From positions 62,001 to 126,000 of the forward strand of contig JFHB01000015.1 of NCBI GenBank assembly GCA_000729835.1: a DNA stretch of 64,000 bases. Direction: 5' to 3'. The DNA comes from Atkinsonella hypoxylon (Eukaryota > Ascomycota > Sordariomycetes > Hypocreales > Clavicipitaceae). The notes under the pieces were generated by a model. It ran no database searches. It saw only the letters and a list, made by a program, of their open reading frames with translations, and was not told where the DNA came from. Positions 21,671-33,250 of the stretch are shown here, one piece after another. Position numbers and translations under genes: made by a program. The stretch's first letter is position 1, and each line of letters begins with the position of its first letter.

Positions 21671-24600
21671 TCAGGACTTAGTGAGGTTGAAGACTGGCAG
21701 AATGTAGCACGCCCCGATTACGTCTGGGATGATGTTAGAAGGAAGAATGTCCCGCCGCACCCAGGAAAGTGCTTCACTTTTTTTCTTATATTTTTGTCAT
21801 ACATGAAAAAACTTTCCACGTTCTATAGGTTCTATTGTTAACAAGCTAATGGCCAGAGCCGTTACAGTCTTGCTTTGATGAATCATTTCGTTAATTAGTT
21901 CGCCCAAGAGAGCGAGGGTACAAGTTCTCGGTTTCGACTTGCCCTCACTAGGTGCAGAACATGTTCGTGAGTATCTTTGTTTGTGGAAGCTATCGAAGCA
22001 ATCTGTTAATTGACCAGTAAATTCATGTTCATGGCGAAAACACTATCTAGAAAGACAAATGCGACACTAACGCGCTTAAAAGTTTTGTAGATTGCGGGAG
22101 TTCTCTCCACATTCGTGTCGTTGAGCAATTCATTTGTGAATACCACCGTTGTTGCTTCTGCCACGCATGGCTTGTCAGCGCAGACTAGCCCGTCTGAGCC
22201 AGACAAGCATTTTATTTGGTGTCTGCCAGGACCTTGGAGGCCGCAATCCTTTTGCCTGGAATAGGGATCTTCTGAGGTGGGGAGAGGTAGGCGAAGACGC
22301 GAGGCCCAAGAGTATTGAGCACATTGAGAAACCTCTGGTCTTTTACGATTAAGTTAAAGTGAGAGAAGAAACGAGCTGCCGGAAATGCCAGGTGGGAATT
22401 ATCAGTATTAGCCTGATCCCCTCTTCAGGAAATGTCGAACCAACCACTTAACGGCCGTGAAGTCGAACCTGCTTTAAGTTTCCTCCTCATAACTCTTTTG
22501 TATTTTGTATCGGTCATATCCTCTTCAGGGGAGTAGTTTTTGAATCACTACTCAGCATACCCCTTCTAAAGTTGGCGGTCATTGTTTATACGCCCTATGA
22601 CAAACATTCAATGTCGCGTGCCGCGCTTTGGCTACTGAAAAGGATGCAGCAAACAATGATAGGGCTTTAAAAGTTTTCAGTGAAGCTAATGCGCTTAAGC
22701 TCGAGTGCTTCGACGAGAATAACTATGATAGTATTGTTGACACTGATTCTTCTTTATATAACTAAATTGTGGCCGAGGTCACGTAGTGATAGAACGCAAG
22801 GCCCCGCAACGTGAGTGATGAGGCATTGACTTAATGAACACCACTATTGACCAGGCATTCTACAATTCAGCCCATATATTGCAATTAGTTTAGTTTTTAT
22901 TATTGTGAAGATCCAAAACCTGGGCCGTGTTGAAGAATAAGACAAGGAAATCTCCGAAAATGCAAGCCACACGATGTCGATACTTTGATGTTTCGGCGTT
23001 GACATGCGAAGTCAAGGATGCCCAATGAGAACGATTCGAGGATCGACGGAACGTGGCTTACCCGGTTGCTCGTAGAAGATGGATCTAGTTTCGTTGAGTC
23101 AATAGTGGTAGCCGTAGTGTCTGGTTAAGCTATCTCCGCAATTCTTTGGTTCTTATCTTATATGCTCTTGCCGTTTGGTTAACTCGGAACTAGCCTAGAC
23201 ACAACTCAAAGGGTCTTCACTGTGACAACTTTATATAATTGGTTGGGACTTTACAGTGTGTGAATTAATTATATAGGAAGGCGGTAGCTACTCTATGCCT
23301 CATGAGTTCTAAGTGTTAACATGGGCTAGTACAATTAACTTTAGGGATCACATGGGTACATGTAGATATACTACAATATGTATATATAGAGCACTCTATG
23401 CTATCTTGTAGTAGTAGATAGTGTGTCGCGGGGAATTAACCCCCATGCAGTCTCCAGGAGAGATGGGGTTGTGGGCAATGACGTAGCGCGCAGTGTCTTT
23501 TGGCGGTCGCGATTGCGACTCTTGCCCAAATCTTGTTTGCTGCTTAAGGCCACTAGGCAAGAGACCTCAGGTGCGCTGGACAGAAATTACAAACCAGACC
23601 AGATTCCACCCTCGAAAGACGACGTAGGCTCTTTCCTTTCTTGGGCTCTCGTGATTGGCGCTTTCTTTATATCCTCATGGTCCTTTTGTAGCCTCACTGA
23701 AGAATAGAGCATAATAATCGGCGACATTTGCGATGGTAACGCGCGAAAATCCGACCGTGATTAGACGTGACGTAGCTCTCTGCGGTGCTGGGTTCGTCAA
23801 AGAGGCGGCATAGCAAATTTGGCCAAATGCAGGCAGAACTACCAAAGAATAGAGCGATTGCAGATTCCATACCGCGGCGTTATGTCGCTTTCTCGGCTTT
23901 TAATTTGTTGAATCAGATGTCGTGTGCCGTTAGCACATAACACCCTGCGTGTCTAACGTTACGTAAGTCCCATCCCTCAGGCTTGGGGGCCAGCTGGTGA
24001 AAGCGTTGGCTCCAGGTAATCAGGTTCGAGGCGGTATAAAAAGGAAACAAACCAGACCAGACACAACATGTACATACAGGTTGGCAGACCAGTGGCCAGG
24101 CTCAATATCTCCTTGTTGATAAGCCTTTTTTTTTTTTTTCCCTCGTTGGTTGGTTTATTGGATTATGGAGTGACTTCGAATGACTTCTGGTGGCGGCTAA
24201 AATCTTTTCCGCTGATAAATCCCGAATAACTACCACGCGTTTGAGCTAGCACTAGCGACAATAGATAGATTCACGATCTGTAGCAAGCAACACCTTAATT
24301 TTAAGCATTGCGATATACTGCAGCCCTGGTAGCAGCAATTATTGAGTTCTCCAAGGCTTTTGCTGGAACTTCTATGTGAGGGATGCACCAGACATTTAAA
24401 AAACGCAGCTATTGAATTGGGTTAAACGAGTGCCACTGGTCGGTACAAAAGTGTCTTCTTGCGGTTCCCCTTATCGAGGAGATAGGACGGATTGTTACAT
24501 TGTAGCATTTTTCGTTCATTTGCGAATGCCCGCCCGCTCGCCCGCCCGCCTGCCTGCCTGCTTACTCTCCTGCCTGCTCACCCTACCCATGCCGGGTCCT

Positions 24601-25287
24601 CGGTCTTGCGCCAAGCACCCAGCCTGCACCTTCACCCTAATGCCTAATTATTGGAGGCTGGAAGCAAATCACTTCTCTGTTGTTCCTGTAATCGGCCCCC
24701 CTGGGAACCTGTGTGTCGCACAAGAGCACAGTTGCACCAATAAGGCGGCCCTGTGCATTGCGGCTACACCAAATTGCCGTCTTTCCGGCCCTCGACGTCT
24801 GTCGGCAAGTATCGACGATCCCTCGAACGCGGAAACTGCTGCCAGACAGAGTGTCTGACATCAATATTGAGCCCCAGCATCTAGCTTCTTGTCGCTGGCA
24901 TAGTTATGACTTTGCTCGCTCGGCCTCTGGCCCTTCCGCCAGGGTTTCGTGTTCCTTCCCCTCATCCCTCATCCCGACATCCTACGGTATCCGCCCATCC
25001 CATCAGCCCAGGCCACGCGACGCGCGCACACGCCAGACACACTAGATACTAACTAGACACTAGACACTTCAGACACCAGACTAATTACCTAGGTAGGTAG
25101 TCAGATAAAAATCCAGTTCAATCTTTCCCGCTTCCCTCTTCTCACTGCCACACGGCACAGGCCCCACCGCCATCGTCATGACTATGCCACGGCCATACCC
25201 ATCTTCTTTCACTCTTATACGCCCCCAACCACTCTCCACGAATTTTTATCTTCGGATGGGAGTTTTTCCAAATATCTCGTGACATTC
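21671..25287. other. Long gene-poor interval
   Basis: About 3.6 kb without a gene I can support. Parts (22500-22950, 23100-23420, 23900-24350) are AT-rich and stop-dense. A TATA-like GGTATAAAAAGG at about 24031-24042 has no convincing downstream gene. The last 700 bp are C-rich and pyrimidine-rich, typical of a fungal promoter and leader, and belong to the ankyrin gene. The (GCCC/GCCT)n repeat lies at 24526-24592. Confidence 0.5.
24526..24592 (+). repeat. GCCC/GCCT tetranucleotide tract
   Basis: About 67 bases are made of CCCG/CCTG units followed by TGCCTGCT units, a degenerate tetranucleotide repeat about 700 bp upstream of the ankyrin gene. Confidence 0.85.
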
Positions 25288-27135
25288 ATGTCGCTGTCGG
25301 ACTTGGCCAACGAGCTGTTGCTTATTGCCGGCCAGTTTCTCGACGCTGAGCGTGATGTCGATGCGCTTTCCCGATGCAACAAACGACTCTACAACCTTCT
25401 GACAGCTTGCCTGTATCGTCGCAACGCCCAATGTTCTCGTGCGTCCGCGCTGACATGGGCAGCCAAATATGGTCGCCTAGAAACCCTGCATTGTGCCCTA
25501 GCTGCGGGAGTCAAGATACACAATTATCCGCTTCTGCCCATTGCCGCTCAGGAGGGTCACAAGTCTTGCGTCGATTTTTTGCTTGCTACTCCGGGTGTTG
25601 ACGTTGACGCGCACGGGGAGGATGGCTGGACGGCTCTGGCTGCGGCATCACAACAAGGTCACGTTGATGTAGTCAAGTCACTTCTGGCTGCGGGATCCGA
25701 CCCGCGAATCGACTATGCTGGATGGTCACCACTCAACGTCGCTGCCAACGATGGCCATTTCGAGGTCGTAAGACTACTTCTGGAGAAGGGAGCCGATGTG
25801 TCGATGCCGGGCGAGACCGGGTGGACTCCTCTCAGATCTGCTGCCAGTAAAGGCCACTATGACGTGGTGAAGTTGTTGTTAGCGCACGGTGCCAGCGTCC
25901 ACATTACTGCCGAGCGCTTCTGGACGGCACTGCACTCTGCAGCAAACTCTGGACATGCAGATGTGATCGAGTTGCTGATGGATCATGGGGCTTGCTCCGC
26001 GGTTGCTACTGCTGACGGCTGGACTCCCCTGACCTTAGCTGCTGATATGGGTAAGGCAGACGCTGTTAAGGCTCTTGTCACAAAAGGCGCAGATGTGACC
26101 CTTCCTTGTGGTAATGGATGGACCCCAATTACCCTGGCTTCCGACAGTGGACATGTGGAAATAGTCCAGATATTGCTGGCCAGTGGTGCAGACGTCAATT
26201 CAACTTGCAACGACGGCTGGACACCGCTTACCCTTGCAGCTGGAGCTGGCAATACCGGCATGATCGATTTCCTTCTGAAGCATGGAGCCGACGTCTCAAT
26301 CGCAAATGGTACAGGCTGGTCTGCGCTTCTAATTGCTGCAGATAGAGGGCATCATAGCGTTGTGAAGACACTACTGTCTTATGGTGCCGATGTGTCCATG
26401 ACTAACCGAGATGGGCTCACGGCTCTTCATGCGGCATCTGAGAATGGTCATGCAGATATCGCAGAGCTCCTTCTTGCGAGTGGCGCAGACGCCATGATGG
26501 GCAACAAGAGCGGTTGGAGTCCGGTTCATATTGCTGCGCATAACAATCATCCAAAACTTGTCGAACTATTCCTCAAAACACCCAGCATTGATATTGACGT
26601 CAAGGACAACCATGGGCGAACTGCATCCTACCATGCCGCAATGCGAGGAAATGCCAATGTCATGGATCTATTCCTTGCCCATAACGTATCAACCATGATT
26701 CCAGATGCATATGGTACATTGCCTATATTTTCGGCAGTCAGAAACGGCCATGAGGCGGTTACGCGCCGGCTCCTGGCCGCCAACAGTCACAGCCATTCCC
26801 AGCTGGATGGCTTAGGTCACACCTTGCTTTACTGGGCGGAGCGGAGTGGGAGATCGGGACTCCTCCACCTAATCCAGGAACATTTTCAGCAACAGGATCC
26901 GAGCTTTCAGCTGGTCCATGAATCAATAGTTGCCGAGAGCCCCGTCAAGTTTGTGACGGATGCTTGTTGGTGCGAAGTTTGCACTCGGTGTACCGTGCTC
27001 GGCACCATATCATACGAATGTCCCACGTGCGACGGTGGCTATTTCCTCGTTTGTGCAGAGTGTCATTCTACCGGAATTGGCTGCGGAGATCATACTCACG
27101 AACTTATTCCCCATCAGTGCAACAGAATTACTTAA
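25288..27135 (+). CDS. F-box-like / ankyrin repeat / ZZ zinc finger protein
   Basis: Single exon, 615 residues. The first 48 residues form an F-box-like module (LSDLANELLLIAGQFLDAER...ALSRCNKRLYNLLTACLYRR). About 14 ankyrin repeats of 32-33 residues follow (residues about 55-530), many starting with W(T/S)PL and containing GHxxVVxLLL. Residues about 555-615 hold a Cys/His cluster: CWCEVCTRC, YECPTCDG, CAECHSTGIGCGDHTHEL, a ZZ-type finger able to bind two zinc ions. F-box proteins usually recruit targets to SCF ubiquitin ligases, with ankyrin repeats as the target-binding surface; the ZZ finger may add a second ligand site. These roles are family knowledge, and the target is unknown. The start at 25288 is the first ATG; the frame is open a few codons upstream. 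Repeat units are diverged at DNA level, so they are not a recent expansion. Confidence 0.9.
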   Translation: MSLSDLANELLLIAGQFLDAERDVDALSRCNKRLYNLLTACLYRRNAQCSRASALTWAAKYGRLETLHCALAAGVKIHNYPLLPIAAQEGHKSCVDFLLATPGVDVDAHGEDGWTALAAASQQGHVDVVKSLLAAGSDPRIDYAGWSPLNVAANDGHFEVVRLLLEKGADVSMPGETGWTPLRSAASKGHYDVVKLLLAHGASVHITAERFWTALHSAANSGHADVIELLMDHGACSAVATADGWTPLTLAADMGKADAVKALVTKGADVTLPCGNGWTPITLASDSGHVEIVQILLASGADVNSTCNDGWTPLTLAAGAGNTGMIDFLLKHGADVSIANGTGWSALLIAADRGHHSVVKTLLSYGADVSMTNRDGLTALHAASENGHADIAELLLASGADAMMGNKSGWSPVHIAAHNNHPKLVELFLKTPSIDIDVKDNHGRTASYHAAMRGNANVMDLFLAHNVSTMIPDAYGTLPIFSAVRNGHEAVTRRLLAANSHSHSQLDGLGHTLLYWAERSGRSGLLHLIQEHFQQQDPSFQLVHESIVAESPVKFVTDACWCEVCTRCTVLGTISYECPTCDGGYFLVCAECHSTGIGCGDHTHELIPHQCNRIT

Positions 27136-27778
27136 CGGGTCAACTCAACTTTGTCAGCTGCTGAGCCAGAAAATTAGTCGGAGCAGGATGTTTGTAAATG
27201 ATATGCATCCATGAAGTCACGACTTGCAGATGAGTCCATGCGCCAGCGAGTTATCAGATACCCATATTAAATTCTCCTCTTTCGGTCTGAAATCATGGAG
27301 AATACACAGCATGCTTATCCTTTATGTAGCTAGAATTTGTATTCGACGCATAGTGCCGCTTAGTATATGTAATTATTATCCCTCTTTGCGATATATCTTC
27401 AAGTCAACCAGGATCTTCCTCCATTCCTTATGCTGAAATATGAGCACCGGACGAATAAAAATCGCATACATCTCAACCCGCAGATTGATGGTGCACTGTA
27501 CAGCATCTATTAAATGCTCGATACGCTCAAGCACACATGACGAAGCAAGTCTATTATCACATCGGTAGTAGACCTCGGAGTTATAAATGTATTCCACATG
27601 TATAAATGCATCATAACACTCTTATGTTCAATATACCAGAGGTACGTAAAATATTTACATTGAACGCGTGGGATCGCAACCGATTCATCGTGCTATTCAT
27701 GATTTCCCAAAGACATGCGCTTAGAAGGCTCTCTTACTTTCCTTCTCTGACGAACGCCTGGTTTCTGGCAAGCAGCGT
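27136..27778. other. Convergent intergenic region
   Basis: 643 bp between two 3' ends (ankyrin gene on plus, G1 peptidase on minus). AT-rich, no gene seen. It should contain both 3' untranslated regions and polyadenylation sites. Confidence 0.5.
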
Positions 27779-28628
27779 CTAGTTACCAATATACTGGCAG
27801 GTAACCTGACCGTTGCTAACGCCACAATCAGTCATGACTTCCCCGGTGTTGGGGTCACGGATATCAATAATGGTAGCACCCTCGGGGGTGATGGTTCCCG
27901 ATGATCCCTTGGCCTTCGCATCCGTAAAGGTCACGGTGCCGAAGTCGACCAATGGGACGAGCTGGCCTCCATCTTCAAAGTCTGTCGAGAGAAGCGTTAG
28001 CTTGATGTCCAAACTTCTTCTAGTAGCCACTCATATTCCCTCTTCATCCCGCGTCACTGATGGGATTTCCATTCAAAGGTTGTCCATCGGGAAACGTACC
28101 TTCCACGATCCACTCTGCGTTTGCCTCGCACAGAGTAGACGGGGTGTTGGAGAATGTATGAGAAACCTTTTGGCCGGTCGACAAGTTCTCCAGTCTTGCT
28201 ATGCCTGTTGTCGTGGAGGTGGCGTCTACGACCATCTTGATCTGGTCGCCTACGCTGATGCCGAAGTTGGAAAAGCTGTAGGAGTAGTCGGGGATCCATT
28301 CGTACCAGGCGTCGAAGCTACCGTCTCCGTAGAACGAAACGCCGGTTTGGAGAATGGCAGACTGGCATGTGTCGCCGTCGATGCCGACCCATGCGGAGGC
28401 CGCGGAGCCGGGAGAGCCGCTGACCTGGGGCACGGTAATGGTTCCCTCGACGTAGTTGAAGCCGCTGGCGATTTGAACCGCGCCTGCCCAGTTGCTTGAG
28501 TATTGGGGGTCATTGGTGTCCCTGTGGTTGGGCGCTGAGTGGTGTTGCGGGCGGCCGCGCTTGGTGAAAGGGATTTGGAGCGCTGCTGCGGAGCTCGTGA
28601 GGATAGCGAAGATGGTAGCGTACTTCAT
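27779..28628 (-). CDS. Secreted glutamic peptidase of family G1 (eqolisin), 2 exons
   Basis: Exons 28628-28100 and 27981-27779 encode 243 residues. The 118-bp intron is phase 1 (donor GTACGT) and splits the catalytic region so that AEWIVE|DFEDGGQLVPLVDFG is restored. Residues 1-17 are a signal peptide (MKYATIFAILTSSAAAL), followed by a short basic propeptide. The mature part has YSSNWAGAV, YVEGTITVPQVSG, SAWVGIDGDTCQSAILQTG and WYEWIPDYSYSF, all typical of aspergilloglutamic/scytalidoglutamic peptidases. The catalytic Gln/Glu pair of the family is expected in the WVGIDG...QTG and EWIVED segments, both intact. G1 peptidases are acid-active and work outside the cell. The propeptide is shorter than in many homologues. 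A TATA-like box lies 113 bp upstream. Confidence 0.93.
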
Positions 28629-28740
28629 TGTGATGGCGATGGGATCAATTCATGGGGTTTCTACTACAAGAAGGGACGTATGATGACAAGTGCTTGGGAT
28701 GCAGACGGGAGTGAGTAGACAATTCTCATGATATTGTCTG

Positions 28741-28750
28741 TTTATATAGA
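28741..28750 (-). promoter_or_regulatory. TATA-like box of the G1 peptidase gene
   Basis: Reads TCTATATAAA on the minus strand, about 113 bp upstream of the peptidase ATG, a plausible core promoter element for an induced secreted-enzyme gene. Confidence 0.45.
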
Positions 28751-30647
28751 TTTTGTAGACTACGAATCTATTCACATCTTGTATTCCTGGCTTCTGTATC
28801 GATGTGTCGTGCAAAAAAGACCTTTCCCCAAAAGTGAAGGTCAAATTGCCGAGATGACCTCGGTTTCTTCACTTATCACTCGACACCATCCAGAATTACC
28901 ATGTTGAGCCGAGGATATCAAGAGGACCTGCTGGAAGAAGTTAACATGACCTCTCCAATACCTTCCTAAATGACAGCCGAGACCGAGATGGCAGGATCTC
29001 TTATCAAGTGGCTGTTCACAGGCAGCCAAGCGTGGAATCTAGTCTCAAGTAGCTTTCTTGAAAAATGGCAAACATGATGTTGATAGGCTTCACTTTCCAG
29101 GTGATTGCTTGCGCGGAGTTTATGACAGATTGGGAGGCAACCTCTACAGCAAAGGTTGGCGGAACTATCAAGTGGACCGTCCCTTTTAAATCCCCGTAGA
29201 TGAAGATCACGCTTTCGATTAGGAAAGTCATGTTGTGGACGGCGTTGGATGACTGGTGCGCCGAGATGCCGTGTAGCCGATTCAGGCACCAGGGTGGCAG
29301 CTGACGATTACAGCACGATAGGTGTAATTGCATGCTAGATCAGCCATTGGATGGGGAACACCATGATAGAGCATCGAAGCTCTCGTGACGAAGGCGTGAG
29401 AGCATTTTGTGTACGGATGACAAAGATTGCCCATCTTTCAGAATGCCTGGCCTCCTTTTGTACAGCCACACCGTCTATTTTCCCTGTGCACTGGACCAAG
29501 GTCCTCGTTTGCCGAGATAAGGCTGGCGTGTTACAAGACTCGTCAGCTGGATAGACATAAGATACCCCATGAGACTCCATAAGCTGCATCGAGGGCAGGC
29601 AGGCCATATTTGATGCAAAATACCGAATACTCGTACTTGGTCGGCTGGGTTCTGATGAAACATGGTCGAAGGAGCACTCCGTACTCATGATAGTACTTCG
29701 ACACTAGCAGTCAAACATCTCGTATGGTTGGGCTTCATGACGCGTGGGCTATTGGAGACAAAACTCCGAGGCTCGGCACGCTAGTTAGGATCCTGCCCCT
29801 TACGAAGGAGCCTGCAAACTTCCACTTCCCTTTCATGACAGCTAGACGAGGAGCAATCAGTAGGGTTACGTACTCCGCAGATTGCCAGCCAAGACCTTCT
29901 ATGCCGTCAACTTTATCGACCAGAAAAATTCGAGGAGTTGAGCACGGCCTTCACCCACTTATTCCTGGAGATTGCAGGCCACGCAACTAGCGACAATGCC
30001 GCGATTGCCGATATCTGGAAGACGCAATTGTGATCCCCTTGTCCATCGCGACATGACTTTTCAGGGCGACAGGATGGCGCGACTCTAGCTGATTCTGGAA
30101 GGTGTCTGGTCACAAACGGATTGCTTCAATCTGTGCGCACGCAAATGCCGCTGAAACCTTGGACTGATTCAGCCTCTTCTGTGGATGACCTTCTGTTGAG
30201 GGCAGCAGAATTGCAAAGATGCGGTCTACGCATGTTTGTGTTTTCGGGATTCTTTACACGGACCGAGGAGTGACCCTCCAACGGTAGTTTGCGTATTTTA
30301 CTACGCAATCGCCAACTAGTGACGCGTCAATCATAAATCAGCTCGTCTATTCACGGTACAACAGCTTGGCGCCCCATGGAAATGATTACAACAATGGCGG
30401 ATACTTGAGAATTCTGTTCACGAGCGTAAACCAAGATTAACGACCAGAATAATGGACAGACATGTAGCAATTGAGGTCATCATATTTTCGTACAAAGTCA
30501 CTATAAATAAAATGTCTTCTTTATGACGTAATACCCGTACAAAGTCAAAAGTCTATGATAATCGTATCGCCTACCGAGACTGTGCGCCATCAACTAAATC
30601 CAAAATTCTGAAACCTCATAAATGACATTATAACCCGTGATAGTTTT
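28751..30647. other. Interval with one small candidate gene
   Basis: About 1.9 kb between the peptidase promoter and the 3' end of the WD40-like gene. The only candidate I can build is the two-exon gene at 29724-30033. The minus-strand frames at 28966-29333 and 29335-29688 are open but show no recognisable domain. The last 300 bp (30340-30647) are AT-rich and look like 3' untranslated sequence. Confidence 0.45.
29724..30033 (+). CDS. Small hypothetical protein, 2 exons (candidate)
   Basis: Exon 29724-29783 (20 codons) ends at a GTTAGG donor. A 58-bp intron ends at CATGACAG, and exon 29842-30033 continues in phase 0 to a TGA, for 83 residues. The joined frame reads MVGLHDAWAIGDKTPRLGTL and then LDEEQSVGLRTPQIASQDLL, RPEKFEELSTAFTHLFLEIA and ends DNAAIADIWKTQL. 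Composition and helix-like pattern look like genuine protein, and the intron removes an in-frame stop exactly. I do not recognise the family. It could be a short complete protein or the C-terminal end of a longer, partly lost gene, because the frame is open nine codons upstream of the ATG. No neighbouring gene suggests a role. Confidence 0.33.
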
Positions 30648-32396
30648 CTAGACCGCCACAGTCACGTCGACTGGATTGTGCTCAGTCTTCTTCGATTGGA
30701 CATCATATATGCCCAATCGCCCATCACCATCCCCTATGATGAGAGACTTGCTGTCAGCAGAAAAGCACAACTCCGTCACCTTGTCCAGGCTCTCAAACTG
30801 GACGAATCCGGGCCGAGGACCACTATTCATTGACGTAGCATTGCGGTCCGGCCAACACCACACTTCTTGAGATGACATGATATCGATGACAGCCAAGGTT
30901 CCTCGCGCACCTGCCCCGTTGGCGTGGCAATAAGCCACGAATCGGCAATCGGGAGATATGCATGACGTGCAATTTGGTATACTGAATGTTCGTGTTGAGT
31001 TTGCTGCCAGGTCCCAGACCAACACAAATCGAGACGGTACTTTCACCGGCGTCAGGTTGTATCCGTCACCACCTCGGGATGCTGGAATGGGCACAGCACG
31101 GAAGCTAGCCGGAATCCAAATGGATACTACACTACTTCCATAGGTGTTGAGATCACAGGGAATAGCAGTGTCCAGTTCTTGATGTTGCCAGGGTCGGGCG
31201 ACTCGATATGGCTTACTCCCAACAACGTCATTGTCGTGTGTTTCCCATGCCACAAGTAAAGTCTCTTTCTCGGGGGGCGGGTGGCCGCGACGTGGCGGTC
31301 GGGGGCCGGCCGCCGCTATCAGCAGAGGGCTGGTTGCTGAAAGAGCTAGTTCTGGGTATTGTGGCATAAAGGGTAGATTTGCTTCAGCAAGATTGATTGT
31401 TCTCATCCGCACAAAGGGCTTTTTGTCTTGAGTGGCCGCGTACAGATCGATCTTGCCAGCTTCCCCTCGATATGTCGCAAAACGGCCCCAGCCATGATCG
31501 TACACTTCCATTTTGCCCGCTGCCCATCTATCTGCCCCATCGATGGTCTGTAGACTCTTTCTCTTTTCCCAATTCCATATGTCGATGGATCTGCCAAATT
31601 TGGTTGCAATGGCGATCAGCTTGGATGTTTCGGAGAGTATCGCATGGCTGCGAATTAAATAGTCGCGACCACGAGACCGGGCTTCGGTATATGACGAGAA
31701 CTTGAGCGTATTTTGCAGGGCACCATTTTCAAGAGACCAAATTTTAACATGGTTGTTGCCGTGCTTGCTCGCCAATATAGAGGATGTGAAGGATATGTCG
31801 AGGAAGTGTACGCTGTTGTTGATGCGTTTGTCGTCAGAGATAAGAAAACGCTTGAATGCCACTTCTAAATACGAAAGGTGAGGGAAAAGATCGCTGTGTC
31901 GAAACTCAGGCACGCCTGTAAAATAGGTTGATGTGGGAGACTTGGAGGACAATGAACCACTGGGACCAGCAATTATACTTGCCGATTGGTCGGAGTAGTG
32001 GGACGACCGGCCGCTGCTTCCGAAGGAATGTTCTGATGGGGGACGTCTAACTGAGATTGATGATGAGCCCGGGCCGTTAGCTCTAGGCGGGAGCGGAGGG
32101 AGTGGTCTGGTTGGGGCAGGGTATAAGCTGTACGCGGGAAAGTAGGTAGACGATGCGTTAGAGGAAGTTGGTCTCGCGGAGCAATGTGACTGATTTCCAC
32201 GAGAGGCAGGTCTCCTAGGGATCGAGTCATTTGTGCTCGTCCTATGGATTTGGTTGTTGGAGCGGATGCTAGAGGTGGACTGAAAAGATGCTGTTCTTGC
32301 ATACGGTCCATTAGCTAGAAAGCCATCGCCGTTATACGACCTTTCCATGGCAGCGGCAATGCTGGGCTCGCTCTCTCTTGCCACCATGACCTCCAT
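30648..32396 (-). CDS. WD40-like beta-propeller protein with disordered N-terminus
   Basis: Single coding exon as modelled, 582 residues from the ATG at 32396. The first 150 residues are Ser/Pro/Arg-rich and probably disordered. From about residue 170 a propeller-like region begins: VHFLDISFTSSILASKHGNN, VKIWSLENGALQNTLKF, SIDIWNWEKRKSLQTIDGAD, FVLVWDLAANSTRTFSI, and CFSADSKSLIIGDGDGRLGI near the C-terminus. These are degenerate WD repeats lacking most GH/WD dipeptides. I know no experimentally named orthologue. Upstream of the ATG the frame stays open to a clear intron acceptor (TTTTCTTCAG near 32451), with a branch-like GCTAAC before it. A short 5' exon, coding or untranslated, is therefore likely, and the true start may lie further upstream. 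Confidence 0.75.
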   Translation of the reverse strand: MEVMVARESEPSIAAAMERSYNGDGFLANGPYARTASFQSTSSIRSNNQIHRTSTNDSIPRRPASRGNQSHCSARPTSSNASSTYFPAYSLYPAPTRPLPPLPPRANGPGSSSISVRRPPSEHSFGSSGRSSHYSDQSASIIAGPSGSLSSKSPTSTYFTGVPEFRHSDLFPHLSYLEVAFKRFLISDDKRINNSVHFLDISFTSSILASKHGNNHVKIWSLENGALQNTLKFSSYTEARSRGRDYLIRSHAILSETSKLIAIATKFGRSIDIWNWEKRKSLQTIDGADRWAAGKMEVYDHGWGRFATYRGEAGKIDLYAATQDKKPFVRMRTINLAEANLPFMPQYPELALSATSPLLIAAAGPRPPRRGHPPPEKETLLVAWETHDNDVVGSKPYRVARPWQHQELDTAIPCDLNTYGSSVVSIWIPASFRAVPIPASRGGDGYNLTPVKVPSRFVLVWDLAANSTRTFSIPNCTSCISPDCRFVAYCHANGAGARGTLAVIDIMSSQEVWCWPDRNATSMNSGPRPGFVQFESLDKVTELCFSADSKSLIIGDGDGRLGIYDVQSKKTEHNPVDVTVAV

Positions 32397-33250
32397 AGGT
32401 CTGCAGCAGTTCGAAAGGCTCCTATATGGCAAGAGTTGGGTTTCGCCTGAAGAAAAGAAATATAGAATTGTACGAGTTAGCCTTGAGGTTTCAATTTCTC
32501 AGCGACCGGACAATGTAAAACATCTAGGGTCGCACTAAGCTCCGAGGCGAAGCGAGCGGGGACGCTCGTGGACTTTTTATGCTCACACACGACGCTGTTC
32601 GCCATCATTAGACGAACGGAGAGGGGCATTCATTTGTGCAACCTCCAGACCGGGCCCTTAGCTCCACGGCGAGATGGTTTGCTCTCTTTTCATCTCTCTC
32701 TTCTCTCTGTCTTCTCGGCCGCGATCTCGGACTGACCATCTGTTAGGATAGGGAACACATCGACGCTGACAGGGGCTGTCGAAAACAGCTTGCAAGTAAT
32801 CTCCACGACTGCAGACGGGCGCAGATAACGAGAAGCCACACACGGCTGGGCATTTTTTAAAAGAAATGAGATTCAAACAACCAAATGGCACTGTGCCATG
32901 ATCTGGTTCTAGAGGGAGAATGAATCTGAATCATGCCCAACGGAGCTGTTACATGATTCGCGGCGGAGCCGAAGGGTTTTGCGGAGTTTGGTATTGTCGC
33001 TAAAGGTTCCATTGTGGAGGGGGCATACGGAGCATTAAGTGTCTTTGATATGACATCCTCTGATCCAAGGGTTCGCGTAGCAATCTTTATTCTGTAGCAC
33101 TTTGTACTACTACGGAGTCCCCAGATGGCTCTTGCCAAACCGTGGCCACACCAACAGACGGACCGAAGGAAGGAAGGACTGGAGATCCTGTGGCGGCAAT
33201 GTCACGTTGTGTGATAGGTTGTGACAGGCAGTGATATGGTGACGGCGGCA

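Noticed and set aside
22006..22210. Open frames on both strands with a possible MF|IAGVL splice on plus
   Set aside because: Both strands are about equally open, neither has a domain, and the spliced reading ends after about 60 residues in poor sequence.
24061..24110. Possible gene start below GTATAAAAAGG at 24.03 kb
   Set aside because: The frame runs into a poly-T stretch without protein-like sequence.
28966..29688. Minus-strand frames of 105-117 codons, and a hydrophobic plus-strand patch at about 29066
   Set aside because: No motif, no consistent splice model; an RTA1-like impression at 29066 did not extend.
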